Assembly: GCA_013423385.1 (NCBI GenBank)
Contig: BLZA01000007.1
Coordinates: 248,001-312,000 of the forward strand
Origin: Naganishia liquefaciens
Taxonomy: Eukaryota; Basidiomycota; Tremellomycetes; Filobasidiales; Filobasidiaceae
Direction: 5' to 3'
DNA: 64,000 nucleotides
Part shown: piece after piece, positions 1-13,100 of the stretch
How the letters are laid out: every line of letters begins with the position of its first letter
Numbering within the stretch: the stretch's first letter is position 1
Program-made: the position numbers and the translations under genes
The notes under the pieces: model-generated
Told to the model about the DNA's origin: nothing
The model's database searches: none
Seen by the model: the letters and a program-made list of their open reading frames with translations, nothing else

Positions 1-553
1 GTCACAGATACCTTTTCGTAATCTCAGGTTTGTCCAAGACGTAAGTCTACAACCTGCTGGTCTTGTGCCACAAGTCTACTGATGTCTCTCGTCCGCCAGA
101 ATATGCGAAATTCAAGCCGATTCGATTTGCAGGCTGTATGACGATTGTCGGATCAGCTCCTTGCGCTTCCACATGACCTGTGACCGAGACGAAGCGATTC
201 CCCGAGGTCAAAAGGGCGATCTGTGGTCGTGGACCTCTTTGGATGATGCGGCCAATGCTTGTTTGCTTGGTATTACAGCCAACGAACCAAGCTTCCAACG
301 GGGTCATGAGCCATTCTACATCCTGCATGATGACTTGTTCCTGGGCAGAGAGAGCTGGGAGATTGAGCGGGGCGTCTATGACGAGGCTATCAAGAATGGC
401 ATGAATCCGGATACTGTCACGGCCAAAGAGTTGATCGACCTCTACTATCCGGGCACAAAGATCAAGGAGGGTTGGTTTGACGGCAATCCGAGACGATCGC
501 TGTTTGACAATGCAAAGGCAAAGGAATTGCTCGGTTGGGATCATGTGAAATAG
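1..553 (+). CDS. NAD-dependent epimerase/dehydratase (extended SDR), 3' part only
   Basis: The C-terminal part of an extended short-chain dehydrogenase of the nucleoside-sugar epimerase type; the Rossmann fold and catalytic Tyr-x3-Lys lie outside the window. Two exons are visible, 1-40 and 100-553, joined over an intron (41-99) with a GTAAGT donor and CCAG acceptor; the reading frame is open across the join. Typical C-terminal features of the family are present: a WSWTSLDDAANACLLGI segment (the region where these enzymes position the sugar/substrate lid) and a closing SLFDNAKAKELLGW segment, which matches the usual 'D-x-S-K-A-x-x-x-L-G-W' end of UDP-sugar epimerases. The natural substrate cannot be told from this fragment. 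Confidence 0.75.
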
Positions 554-968
554 AGTGCTTCTGCAATGCGATCACATTGAATTTACTCATTTCCATCTGT
601 AGTCTTCTCGCTCAACTCGTTGTTCTTCAGCAACGTCAATCGAGAAACATCATGGCATCATGGCTGGCCCAGCCTCCCATGATACAAGTTCAGCGCGTTG
701 TCCCTCCGCAGAGCTCGGCTCCGTGCGGACCGAATACGGGCGGAACCAGAATACGAGCTCGATCACCAGCTGGGCATCCAAAGTACATGAGACCCCTCTT
801 GAGCCTTCACATGTCTACGTTGATGCTGTCTAGCATGAACGGCAAAGCGCAGAAACCCCACGTCAGAGCCTGCTAGCTTATCCGATTTGTACTTCTTCAG
901 CGATCTCGTGCGACAATCCTGGCACAAGAAGGCACCTCCTCGGATCAAATCGGTTCCAACAGCCCATT
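554..968. other. Intergenic, no gene seen
   Basis: Between the epimerase stop and the first possible start of the ligase gene. It should hold the epimerase 3' UTR and the ligase promoter. Short overlapping ORFs are present on both strands but none resembles a known family and none has intron junctions that extend it. Confidence 0.5.
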
Positions 969-3570
969 ATGGCATTCGGACGTTTAGTCTGGCGAGCCTT
1001 CGGACAGACACCGCGCCATTCGAGGTCGCCGATATTAGCAACGACTGGGATTACATTTGCTTCTCAACCGCGAATACTGCAAACTCCGCTGGATTGCAGA
1101 CGTCTAGAACACTTTTCAGCCTGTCGGAGGAGGGGAGCAAGTACGAGCGCGACTCATGGCAGCCAACCCTCACCTTCAAGACGTATATACAAAGCCAAAG
1201 CGTCATGCGAACTGCTACCCCGCCCCACTTCGGTCTTTCATTTCCATTTTCCGCCCCCAGCAGCGGCAAGACAAGAGCCTCCACTCTTGAATGAACACCC
1301 AGATCACCTACCAGCATATATCGATGGAATATCTGGGGAAAAGCTCTCGCGAAGGGAGGTCCGAAAAGCGGCACTTCGTCTCGGGTACGCACTCAGACAT
1401 AACCCGAGAAAAGAACTTCCACCTTTAGTGCGAACGGGAGATGTAGTCTTTATCCTTTCACCCAATTCACTACATTACCCCGTAGTCTTCTTCGCTTGTC
1501 AATCGGCACTACTGATACCCACACCCTGCAATTCGGGCGCGACAAGTCGTGATGTGGCGTATCAAATCAAGGATTCTGGTGCAAAGATCGGATTCGTTCA
1601 TCCCGATCTCGTCGGGGTGTGGAGGGGCGCTATGGAAATTTTGCGGCATGATGCATCGAAAGGCGGAAAGAAGGTAGAAGACTTGCCGATGTTTCTGATG
1701 GCCTCAACGGATGAGGCGGCTGTGACTCCGGAAGGAATCGACAAAGCTCAGCGATATTCAAGCTATCAGAGCCTGTTGCAACCCCAAATTCCTACGGAAG
1801 GCACACAGGATGAAGATTTGCGGAATTGGCAAGATTTGATGGCCTCGTGGCCTGGACTTCAGGTTCAGGAAGCGGCTCTCGACCCGGTCTCAGGTGGTGA
1901 GGGAGTCAGCTACGACGATACCGCAGTGATCTGTTACAGCTCTGGAACAACTGGATTGCCAAAAGGTCGGAATTTTTCTATCTGTTCATCGGGTCGGCGT
2001 TACGCTACTGATCTCCCATTTTCGACACACACAGGAGTGATGACCACGCATCGTAATCTGGTTGTCATGGAAACTATCTTCACAGATGCCATCATTCCAA
2101 TGTCGCCGCAGAATAAGGATGTCGCATTAGGATTGTTACCTTTTTCCCGTATGTCGTTCAGGCAGGCTTTACACACGCCACCTGCGCTTATCTGTTAACA
2201 CGCTATCTGCTAGATATCTTCGCCCTTACACTGTGAGTTCATCGAGACAAGTGATATTGGCAGCGGCGAAAACTAATGATACATTGCGCTTCAGCGTTTT
2301 ACTGCATCCCCTGACGATGGGCGTCCCCGTAGTCACACTCCCGAAATTCACCCCACATACCTTCTTTTCGGCGATAGAGGCGCACCAAGTCACATGGTCT
2401 TTCATTGTGCCTCCCATAATAAACTTTCTCGCCAATTTTCCAGGAGTTGAGAAACACACTCTAAACTCCTTGCGAGGATTGCTCAGCGGGGCGGCACCAA
2501 TGGCAGGGGAAGTCGCTTTGAAGGCGATGGAGCGAATAGAGAGCATGATTGGCAGAGAATTCATGATCACACAGGGGTCCGGTAAGCAAGCTGGGAGCGG
2601 CCGAGAAAGTGTTGTCTTTATATGGACCACCTCTCAGGCTTAACGGAGACTTCCCCAGCTACACACGTACTCCCTCTGGAGATGGCCAAGAAGAAGCTGG
2701 GATCTATTGGCCAGCTTCTCCCGACTTTGGAAGCCAGAATCATTGACGCAAACGGAGATGATGCTCCAGAGTTCGAGGCCGGTGAGATGGCTCTCAAGGG
2801 CCCAACCATCATGCGGTACGGAGATTTTCCAGTGTAACGATTCTCTTGCCTTTCGCTGACCAAATTTCGTTGTCCAGCGGATATTGGAAGAACGAGCAGG
2901 CGACTCAGGAGACCTTCACCTCAGATGGGTGGTATCGAACAGGCGATGTGGCAAAGGTCGACGAGGAAGGCTATTGGTAGTGAGTCGGATTTAATGCCAA
3001 AAGTTGGAGGAAGGTTGACAGAAATCCCTTCCTGCCACAAGCATTATCGATCGGTTGAAGGAGATGATCAAGGTCAAGGGCTTTCAAGGTATGTGAGGCT
3101 TGCTACGACGACGGTCTTAGCGGCTGAGGAACGTTGTATCTAGTCGCACCCGCAGAGCTTGAAAGCCTTCTGATGGGCCATCCCGATGTTCTCGATGCCG
3201 GAGTCATAGGGGTCAAGGCAGCCGACGGGGTGACCGAGCTCCCTAAAGCCTTCATCGTGCCTCGTGGTGGAATTGTCAAGTATAGTGATCGGGACAAGGA
3301 GAGCTTGGAGCAGAAGATCGCGACATGGGTCAGCGAACAGGTAAATGACTTACCAGAGAGTATGTCAAGGGACTGACCCGATGGCTTTGCACCAGGTTTC
3401 AGCCTATAAGAGACTGTCCGGTGGCTGCCATCTCGTTGAATCCATACCCCGCAGGTATGTCTTTTGGAGCAGCTTAGGCAGACAGTGCGCCAATGACGTC
3501 TGAAAAATTTGCTTGCTCCTGTAGTGCATCAGGAAAGATACTGCGCCGTGAGCTACGCGATACACAATAA
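969..3570 (+). CDS. AMP-binding acyl-CoA synthetase, 4-coumarate-CoA ligase-like
   Basis: ANL-superfamily enzyme expected to adenylate a carboxylic acid and transfer it to CoA. Exons: 969-1965, 2035-2148, 2214-2232, 2295-2581, 2638-2815, 2878-2979, 3042-3088, 3144-3340, 3396-3454 and 3525-3570; they sum to 2046 nt (681 residues). The phosphate-binding motif [11 protein letters not shown] is at the end of exon 1, the LTETSP adenine motif opens exon 5, the hinge region [17 protein letters not shown] is in exon 6, and the C-terminal catalytic lysine is in SGKILRREL just before the stop. There is no C-terminal SKL-type peroxisomal signal. The start is uncertain: 969 is the only in-frame ATG before the conserved part, and it adds a basic N-terminal extension of about 90 residues not expected in the family; an unseen 5' exon is possible. 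The substrate (aromatic or fatty acid) is unknown. Confidence 0.85.
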
Positions 3571-4265
3571 CGTGAGGAGCCGTCGTTTAGAGAATGGGAA
3601 AGGATGCGGCAGTACACGATTTTCCCCATCTATACAGCTCTGCGGGTTATTTCTGGGCGTAGAGCGAATAGCTGCACGAAATACTGTTTCCAGAGAACCT
3701 ACTCTGATACCAAGGAGGCTTTGGGCCACACAACAACTAGCTAGTCTGCAGATCGAGATAATCGCCTGTCTCTGCCTAGCGCAATTTGGAAACATGAGCA
3801 TTGACCGCAAGACACATATCGACTTTCTTTCTCCCATGCTCTCGCTCAAATTATGTCTGACTATGACGCTAGGCGTCATGCATTGACTCAACTATAGCCG
3901 GAGCAAAAGCTGGTGGATAGACAGGACACCACTCATTAAACCGTCCGGAAAGGTTGTACGTCGAGTTCCATCAAGTGTTTCATGAATATGGGAGAAAATA
4001 AATCGACCAAACGTTCGAAATTACAAAAAGGTATAAATAACCGCTTTTTGATGACGTTTCTCTGCATCTTGGATGCTGCCAGAGCTCTCTTCCATAGGCG
4101 ATCATTTGCGAAGTACAGACAATCAGTGCATATACAAAGGCTTCGTCACATCCATCCATTCTCGAGTCAAGGCTCTTATCGTATGGAATATACGAGCCTT
4201 GGACCGCACGCACCACTTTGCTGAATGCGACTGGCGTTGTCTGAGTTACACGAGGCATCATCAAA
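3571..4265. other. Intergenic, no gene seen
   Basis: About 700 bp between the ligase stop and the UGGT start. It is AT-richer than the flanking exons. The open frames in it are short, overlap on both strands and show no family motifs. It should contain the ligase 3' UTR and the UGGT promoter. Confidence 0.5.
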
Positions 4266-7200
4266 ATGCTCATTCACGCTCTGCTCGGATGGGTTTCCGC
4301 CACGGCGGTACTAGCGACACACTCAACGGTAAATGTACGGCTCAAGTCCAGCTGGGATGCCCCTCCCTTGATTCTAGAGGTTCTGTACGTCTCATCCTGT
4401 TGCGTGTCGAAGCAGTTTCCTCACGATCGATTCTTTTTAGCGAGAGCATGGTAGAGGAAGATCCGGGTCTCTATTTCCCCTTCCTGACTGCTTTGTCGAC
4501 AGAGTATTCCTCACTCGCTACACAGACACCGGAACAGCAGTTCGATTCGATCTTGGAGCTTATCCAAGAAACGCCGGAACTGCTGCAAGCTCACCCCAAA
4601 TGGGATTTGAGCTCATTCCAGGCGTCAATAGCGATGCACGCAACTACACCCAAGATTCAAGCATACTATCAATATTACGACACGGCAGTCAACCAGACAG
4701 ACGCAGGTAGCACGGTTGGGCAGTTATGCGAATCTTGGGTAGAGTGGAGAGGCAAAGGATTCTGCGACGTAGAGGAATTGAAGAAGGATCTAGAATTGAC
4801 ACTGACGGAGGATGAACCGCTGTAAGTCTTCCACCTTTCATGTCGAAAGATGTTGCATGCCCAGCTGATGAGAAATGCACCAGTGATTTCTGGCCCGAGC
4901 TTCACGCTCCGGTTCTTCCGTTCGATCACATCTTTCCCGTTCCCAGCATTCCCGCTTCGCAAACCCCCGCAATTCTGTATCTCGCTGGCTTGTCAAAGTC
5001 GGAAGGGGATCTTTTTTCCTACCTCAGATATCATGCAGCGAGGACGGAAGGTTTCAGATTCATCGTTCGATACCGTCCCACACGGCGTCAGGTTGGAGAT
5101 GAGGTTGCGAGACCAAATAGTCTGAAGGGGTACGGTGTAGGAATGGTGCTGAAGAGAACCGATTATCTGACGATTGATGATCGGCAGTCGGATGATCACG
5201 AGCTCGGTGAGTCGCTATAACGTGCGATTCTGACTCCTGACTGACCGACATGCATGACAGCCAGCCAGCAATACAACTTGCCGGCCAATTCTTCTGCTTC
5301 GAGCTTGCAAGACCGTTACTCCGAGATATTTGGAGAAGATCCGTGGGCTGATCTTGCAGCGAACCCTATTCGACCGACAGAAGTCAGCGGTGCGCTTCTT
5401 TCTTTGCGGTAATCGCAAATATATGTTTCCTGACCATAGACTTGTGCAATAGATCTCGGGTTGAAAGCGGCATCATTTGTCGTGGCAGATACTGCACCGC
5501 TCGACGCACTCATCCATATCTCGCAAGACTTCCCAAAATTGGTCGCCGGCCTTGCCAGGAAAGTCCCTCTTAACGAAAGTCTGGAAAACGATGTCATCAG
5601 GAATCAGCGCTCTGCCCGCTGGGGCAACATGGTCTGGGTCAACGGCCGCTTCATTGGTCCCCTGGATGCCAATGCTCTAAGCCTTTTGGATATCGTGAGA
5701 GAGGAGCGACACCGAGCAGTATCACTGTGTGCTATGGGACTTACGCCGTCACAAAGCTTCGAGATTCTGTCAGATGAGCGCATCGGCGAAGCCCTGAGCA
5801 CTGCGGATCCCATCGAGAATCTAGTCGATGCGAGTGATAGGATTGAAGGCGGAGGTGTCATTCAATGGTGGAACAATATCGAAAAAGACAGTCGATACGC
5901 CAAGCTTCCGGAATCAATGTCCGTCGTCCTGACGCCACAGCGGCCCGGCAATTTCCAGTCAGTAAGGAAAAATTTGTGGAACGTGGTCCTCGTGCTCGAC
6001 CTCTCAACGAGAACAGGATTGACGACCATCAGTCATGCCGTTACTGGCTACATACGTCGAGGATTGCCTTTCCGATTCGGACTAGTTCCTGCAGTGAGCA
6101 GCGATCCCTCGAGTCCGAATTCCGTGATGGCTCGCCTCCTCCAATTTATGATCAAGCACCACGGCCGCGGGGAAACTATAGACTTCATGTCAAAACTGCT
6201 TCTTGCAAGCAATACGCCCATGGTCGACTTACGGCAGGTACAGGCGCTGTTCGACTCCTCGTTCGCATCCAGCGGACGCGATGGCGGACAGCGTTATAAG
6301 GACATCGTCAATGGACAACAAGGTTTTGAATACGTTCACAAAGTCAAAAAATGGCTCACACGTATGGGTCTAGGGGAAACCTGCTCTTCCGGCCACGTCT
6401 TCTTCAACGGTCAATACCACCAAATGTCAGATATATGGCTGCAGCAAGTGCTACAGGATCATTCGTTACAGCTTGCGTATCTGCAAACGCCAGCCATCGC
6501 CAAGCGCGCGCGAAAGACCAAAGATATCGGTTCTCTATTTTATGATCTACCGACGACCAGCCGACGGCGCAACCTGCATATAATACCCGGACTTGGGCGA
6601 AACAGACTGCGTGTCTTCGACAATCACGACATCTTCCCTGACAGTAGCCCCTTACTCAAGCACTTTGCGTATCGCAGCAAGAACGAAGCATCCAAAGGGC
6701 TCCTCAGTGCTTTTGTCATCGCTGATCTTGATACGTGCGAAGGCTGGGAGCTCGCAAAGGGCCTGCTTCGACATCTGTCCACGCACTCTGAATCCCAAAT
6801 GCGCGTTGGGTTTCAGCATGTCACTTCGTCCCAATCAGACCGCAACACCGAATTCCGACTTTCGACGCTGCTGTATCGTCTTTACACCACTGGACAACTA
6901 TCCCTCGTTAGCACAGAGGAGCTGTTGACTTTGGAATCCTTGGTCTGCAATCCTGACAACAAAGCTCTTGTTGAGCGCATTACAGAAATCGCCCGACAGC
7001 TGACTTCAAATTCCGTCCTTCGAGATCTTCTGTCGGATGAGACAGACTCCCTCACATCCAGTGCCTCTCGAGAATTCTGGGAGACTTTTGCGAGTGGGCG
7101 GCAACTCATGGGCATCCAAGCTGGAGAGCAATATGTTCTCATCAACGGAAGGCTGATTGGTCACCTCGAACCGGGCGCATTTGCTGAAGAAGATTACGCT

Positions 7201-10077
7201 GCTTTGGAGAGATACGAGATCAACATCCGAGTGAAGCCTATTCTGGATGCCTTGAGCAGATTCTATCATGACATTGATTCGCTTGATCCGTGAGTGGGTA
7301 AATGTTGATCTACTCGACTTATGTCTTGATAAGCGGATTGACAGGGTTGTTCTCAGTAACATGGTTAATGGGCTGACTGCCACAATTGGTGCAGCCTATT
7401 CCGCTGAAGAGGAGGTGGATCCTAGGACAAACGCCTATCGAAATCTTCAAGGCAAATTCTCCTCTTTCGACATCGGCCAAGCAGGCTCCGCGTTGGTTCA
7501 CGTCCACGCGATTCTTGACCCTCTTTCAGAATCTGCCCAAAAGATCGGCCCATTGCTCAAGATGGTTTCAGAATTGTCTCATACATTCGTGCATGTGCAA
7601 CTCAACCCGCAGCAAGCGATCGACCAGATTCCAGTCAAACGCTTCTATCGCTACGTATTAGAAACCCAACCCACTTTCACGATCGAAGGTAATTTCGCGG
7701 CTGCTGGAGCAAGTTTTACGGATTTGCCGGGCGATGCGATTTTGACACTAAGTATGGACGTGCCGCATGCTTGGCTGGTCAACCCTCGTAAATCGGTGCA
7801 TGATCTGGACAACCTCAAGTTGGATGCCATCCTCAGTCGTCAAGAGAGCCCGGTCGTGGATGTCGAATTTGAACTCGAGCAGTTCGTCGTTGAAGGTCAT
7901 GCTACCGAAGACGGTAGCTTCACGCCTCCCCGTGGTCTACAGCTTCAGCTCTCTTCCCTGGATGGCCAACGTATCGGCGATACCATGGTCATGGCTAATT
8001 ATGGATATCTCCAATTCAAGGCAAACCCCGGAGTGATGACATTGGGTATCCGCGACGCTCGCGGAAGGGAAGTCTACGCCTTGCAGGCGATTTCGAGCGG
8101 GTCAGATGTCTCCATACCATCACCGGCCGGTCTAGCTACCGTGTATCTGACAAGCTTCAAGGGTGTGAACGTAAGACCCATTTTTAAACGCAATCCCGGC
8201 ATGGAGCTCGCCGACGTTCTGGATCTCGCACCGACCTCCGAAAGAGAAGGCATTTTCCGGAAAGTCGTGTCATCGTATGTCCTATTCAGCATGCTGTCAG
8301 TTGCGAAAAGAGAGTCATTTTCTCATTCTCTCATATAGGTTGAGTACAATACTCCGTAGCAAGACAGTCGCTAAATATCAGCCTCATGCGGACATCAATA
8401 TCTTCACGGTCGCGTCTGGCCTACTCTATGAGGTTGGTTCTCTTGAATCCTTGAACCTTCATTGCACGGCACCACTGATTTGCACCTCTCTCGCTCGCAG
8501 CGCTTCGCTTCCATCATGATCTTGAGTGTTTTGAAACACACCAAGAGCACCGTCAAATTCTGGTTCATTGTGCGTTCGTCCTAGTCAGTCCTGCACTTGA
8601 GACTTACGTCAACGGCTCTTCCAGGAGAATTTTCTGTCCCCATCTTTCTTGGAGTTCATACCGCAGTTTGCCGAGCAATATGGATTCCAGTGAGTGGCAT
8701 CAATATCCCTTGCGAAACAATTTCTTAGCGAGATGTCCTATTATGAGGTATGAGCTGGTAACGTACAAGTGGCCATATTGGTTACGTGCCCAGAAAGAGA
8801 AACAGCGAGAGATCTGGGGGTGCGTTGTTTGCTCTCAGGAGTCTTTGGGTACAGTACTCATTCAACGGCCGTCTGAATAGTTACAAGATCCTCTTCCTGG
8901 ACGTCCTCTTCCCCTTGGATCTTGATAAGATTATTTTCGTTGATGCCGGTAAGCCATCGGACCTTCCATCAGCGTACCCGTTGCTTCCCTGATCTCGCTC
9001 TCCGCCTTGACAGATCAGATTGTGAGGACTGACCTGAAAGAATTGGTGGATTTGGATCTGGAAGGACATGTGTATGGTTACGCACCGATGGGAGATGACC
9101 GTCAAGACATGGAGGGGTTCCGGTTTTGGAAAACAGGTGAGATTATCAGCGTTGTTCGTTGTTCACGAGAGTCTTATCTCACGCCTCTACAAAAGGCTAT
9201 TGGCATGAAAGTCTCCGCGGCCGACCCTATCACATTAGGTGAGAAACCGATGGGCTTCTTGATGGATATAGGCTAACGCTGCATCATTTTCCCCAAGCGC
9301 TCTCTACGTAGTGGATCTCAAAAGATTCCGAGAGGTGGGTGCACTTTTGAGAGTTCCTACATCCTCGGCTCTGATGTCACAACATCCTCTTCCAGCTGGC
9401 TGCCGGTGTAAGTCGTGTTCGACCAAGCTAGCGTGAAGCGTATCCTCACAGACAGTGTCCGCAGGATCGACTTCGAATTCAGTATCAAGCCCTTTCAGCC
9501 GATCCCAACTCCTTGTCGAATTTGGATCAGGATTTGCCGAACGCAATGCAGGACGTTTTGCCGATCTACACTCTGGATCGGTCGTGGCTTTGGTGTGAAA
9601 CATGGTGTAGCCAAGAGAGTCTGAAAGATGCCAAAACTAGTAAGGCCTTTCGCACAGCGCCTTGGAGAAGAAGAAGAAGCTGAGTGACTGTTCTCCAATC
9701 ATTCAGTCGATCTCTGTCAAAATCCAATGACGGTGAGTAATAAGGGAAAGCAGCATCGTCGCTGCAAAGCTCAAGGCTGGTTTTTGCACACATCACAGAA
9801 GGAACCAAAGTTGGACCGTGCTCGCAAAATCCCCGAATGGGAAGAGTACGATCGGGAAGTTGCAAGATTTGCGAGAAGCTTACAGAAAAGCAATGCGGTT
9901 GCGGCCATTGATGTGGAGGTCTTGGCATCGCCTGAAAGCGTGACTGGACCTGAAGAAATGCGCAGCGTCGAGCAGAAGTCTTCTCCAACCCCAGCGATAC
10001 AGGATGCCACACAGCATGTAGATGAAGTACGCCGTGACGGTCAGACTGAACAACATAGAATTATGGACGAATTGTAG
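4266..10077 (+). CDS. UDP-glucose:glycoprotein glucosyltransferase (UGGT), ER folding sensor
   Basis: Re-glucosylates misfolded N-glycoproteins in the ER lumen so that they rebind lectin chaperones. I place 18 exons with 17 introns (54-68 nt); exon length sums to 4782 nt, giving 1593 residues, close to the family norm of about 1500. The N-terminus is a signal peptide ([17 protein letters not shown]). The long N-terminal part carries the thioredoxin-like folding-sensor domains; the C-terminal third is the GT24 transferase with [30 protein letters not shown], the metal-binding FVDAD (D-x-D, split by the intron at 8949-9013) and [12 protein letters not shown]. The last four residues are MDEL, a KDEL/HDEL-like retention signal, supporting an ER-lumenal enzyme. 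Exon 9396-9407 is only 12 nt (LAAG), and 9707-9732 is 26 nt. The next gene is convergent, 110 bp away. Confidence 0.96.
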
Positions 10078-10187
10078 TGTAGACATGATGACAAGGTCGA
10101 GACTGCATAGGTGTACACTCGGCAATCAGCAGGCCAGGCTCTAAATCCGCAGAATAGAGGAGGGTATAATTTCAGCGAGTGAATTTG

Positions 10188-13100
10188 CTAGAGCTCGCCT
10201 CGAGCTGTTGCATATGACATTGTGGTCGTGTCCGTGTTCTGACGGGAGAAGCTCGGAGGATCCGGAGTCGCTCGTATGGTCAATGGAGACTGCGCAGTGG
10301 CGAATGATGCCGCTGTCGACTCGCTCGTCAAGTTATCCGCTCGCCCCAGTTGTGCTGGAATGTGCAGATTCCGATCGCCCAGATTTTCCAGTCCGGCTAA
10401 GGTCGAGCCTTCTAGCGAACCCGATTCAGGTACCTTGCTCTCTCGCGATTTGCACATTTGACCGTCTGCCTTTGCCGGCTGGATTGTCAAGGGAAGATGA
10501 GTGGCAACCTCACTGAACTGTAGGACTGGAACAAAAAACACGAACGTTGAGATACGCTCACAAAAAATAGTCACTTGAAGGAGTTTCTTACCAATGTCTT
10601 CAGATTCTTCCCTGCGAAGATGCTCACGCGTACGCCGTTCGGAGTTCTTTTGCATTCCATCATCGTTTCTCTCCATCGAGTCAACACTCTCAGAGTCGGA
10701 AGTGCAGTCTTCTTCCGAAATGGCCGGGAATTTTGTTTTCGCGTAGCAGTCCTCCGAGAACCTTGGAGTAGCCACCTCTACTTCGCCGTGATTCTCTTGA
10801 CTGACTTCATCAGATGTCAGAGCCATGCGCGTTGATGAGGATCCTGCGGATCCTTTCGATTGCCGTCGATCTCGTGCTGAGCTGTCTGCGGATTCCCCGT
10901 GCTGGGGATTTTGCTCTCGAGATGGCAGCGCCACCGGGTTGCCCCATAATCTTCGGGGCCGGGCGAAAAACAGGTCCTGTGCGAGAGCCGAATGACATCA
11001 AGTTCCACTCGCCACTTCCGGTTACTTATGCCTAGAGTGCAAACTCGTGCTTACCTTCTCAATGTCCTCGAAAGAAGCTCCTGGCATAGGAGAAGCATCC
11101 GTTGAGCCAGGAGTCGCCATGAGTAGCTGCATAGTCCGCGGAGATTTCGGTGAGTAAGGTTGGAGCGCAGCTTGAGACTCCCGCTGGAAACTTCCAAATG
11201 TGGAGGCGGAAAGGCCGTCTACGTAACGTCCATGAGCAGAAACGACCTGGACTGGCGTATTCCTGGATGACTGTGAACCATTCACATCGCCGAACAGTTG
11301 ATTCGCCATTCGTGCGCGATTGACAGCTTCCTCCATTGAAGGTCTCTTTTGTCTCGGAGATGTGAGTTGCCTGGAAGCTAAAGCCAAGACTGTATCTAGC
11401 GGAAGGCGCTCTGGTATTGGGCTTGTCGGATTCCTTGGTTGCATGGTATGCCACTGATCCCATGCGGCCTGTCGAGTTGGGGTGAAAGGCTGGAATAACG
11501 GTTCCTCGACTTCACGTATGATGCGTACGGGCGCTGGGGGAGACTTTCGCCCAGAGGTAGATGTTGCTACCCGTCCGATGGGATGTGCTAGGCGATCAGC
11601 CACGGCGAAGTTATTCAGTAGATCGATGGCGCTATCCCTGCTGCTTAGCGTCGCAATCGCTTCTGACCCCTCTCTATTCTGCAGTGCCAAGGCACTGGTT
11701 CGAATGTCTGGCGAGCTCATGCTATGTCGCAATGTGCTCGACCGTTTGCTCGCCAGCTCTCGCGGTTCCGCCGGAAGCGGCTTGTTGCGGTATTCCTCCA
11801 AGTTTGGCGTTGTGGGCGCTGGCAATGAAGATTTCCTGAGGAGAGTCTGCTCGCTGGGTCCATCACCCGACAAGGTACACGCTCGATCGTCCCCAAGATG
11901 CGGCTTCCTACTACGCATACTCTGAGTTAGGTGACGCAAAAAGGCAGATGTAGGCGTCCTGTGCGACAAAGCCGGCTCCGAATCCCGCCGCTTTTCAAGA
12001 GCACCCCTTTCTGGCGTCTCCACGAAGGCGTCTCTGGCCTTGGGCTGATCCGAACGGTCGAAAGGTCCAGCAATCAGGTTTCCAAGCGATCCGGATCGCT
12101 GTTTGTTGGTGCGACGTCCGTAAGCATGGCTCGAAGGCAAGTCAAGATCGTACACCGGCTCGAATGCCACAGGCTGAGGCGCAAATCGTGCCATCTGGTA
12201 CCTTTTATCTTGATCCGAATCTCGGCCGGCTGAAGGTAGGCGCAAGCGCAGCCGGTGCGTCGATGCCGTCCGCGCTTTCACCGCCCAATCTTCCCTTTCC
12301 CGGTCGCGTTGTGCGCCCTCACGCAAGACTCGATGTCCACTAAGGGAAGGCGAAGGTCCTCTTTTATCATCATTGGCCGTTTCCCAGAGTTGTGATGAGC
12401 GACCGACAACGTGGCTCTCGGGCCGCGAGGAATACGTGCGCTGTGCTTGGCGCTCCAAAGTTTTTGGCACCGGTGGACTAGGAGGTGGGGTGATCGTGAG
12501 TGCGACGAGTCTCGGCCGGGGCAGTGCAAACTTTTCGCACATGGAGGAAGCCTCGTATCGACGGGTTTTCAAGCGATCTTGGTGAAGCGATAAGTCTGCC
12601 AAAGCACCGTACTGACCGAGACTTTTCGATCGCTCCAGCTTGATGTCTTTGTCGAAGCTGTTAGCAACGGAAATGTTGGGCGCGGGCATCTCCCGAGCGC
12701 GACTCTGAGCCAAAAGCCCATTACTATCGCTTTCGCGAGAAATCAGGATTGCGTTTTCCAGACTCAATTGCCTCAGATCGGGTGTTGATTCCGACGATGT
12801 CATTGTTGGACGTGGTACCGGTGCCGGCCGGAACGAAGCGACTGTCAAACCCCAGGGGGATGAGATAGTGGGTGAAAGCGGTGGATCGTCAACGCGTCTG
12901 TGTTCGTGTATGTTGCTGGATCTGCTGTTTGATTTTCGATGCTGAAAGATTTGTCGCAGGGAGTATTGCGTTCTTCTCTTCTCTGACGGCGAAGGCGACA
13001 CGAGCGAAGGTGCCGTCCGGGCAGGAGATCCGCTTGGCGATGCGCTCATCTGTATTTCCCGTGCCATTGCAGCCATAGCACTGAGATCGCTTCCGCCATC

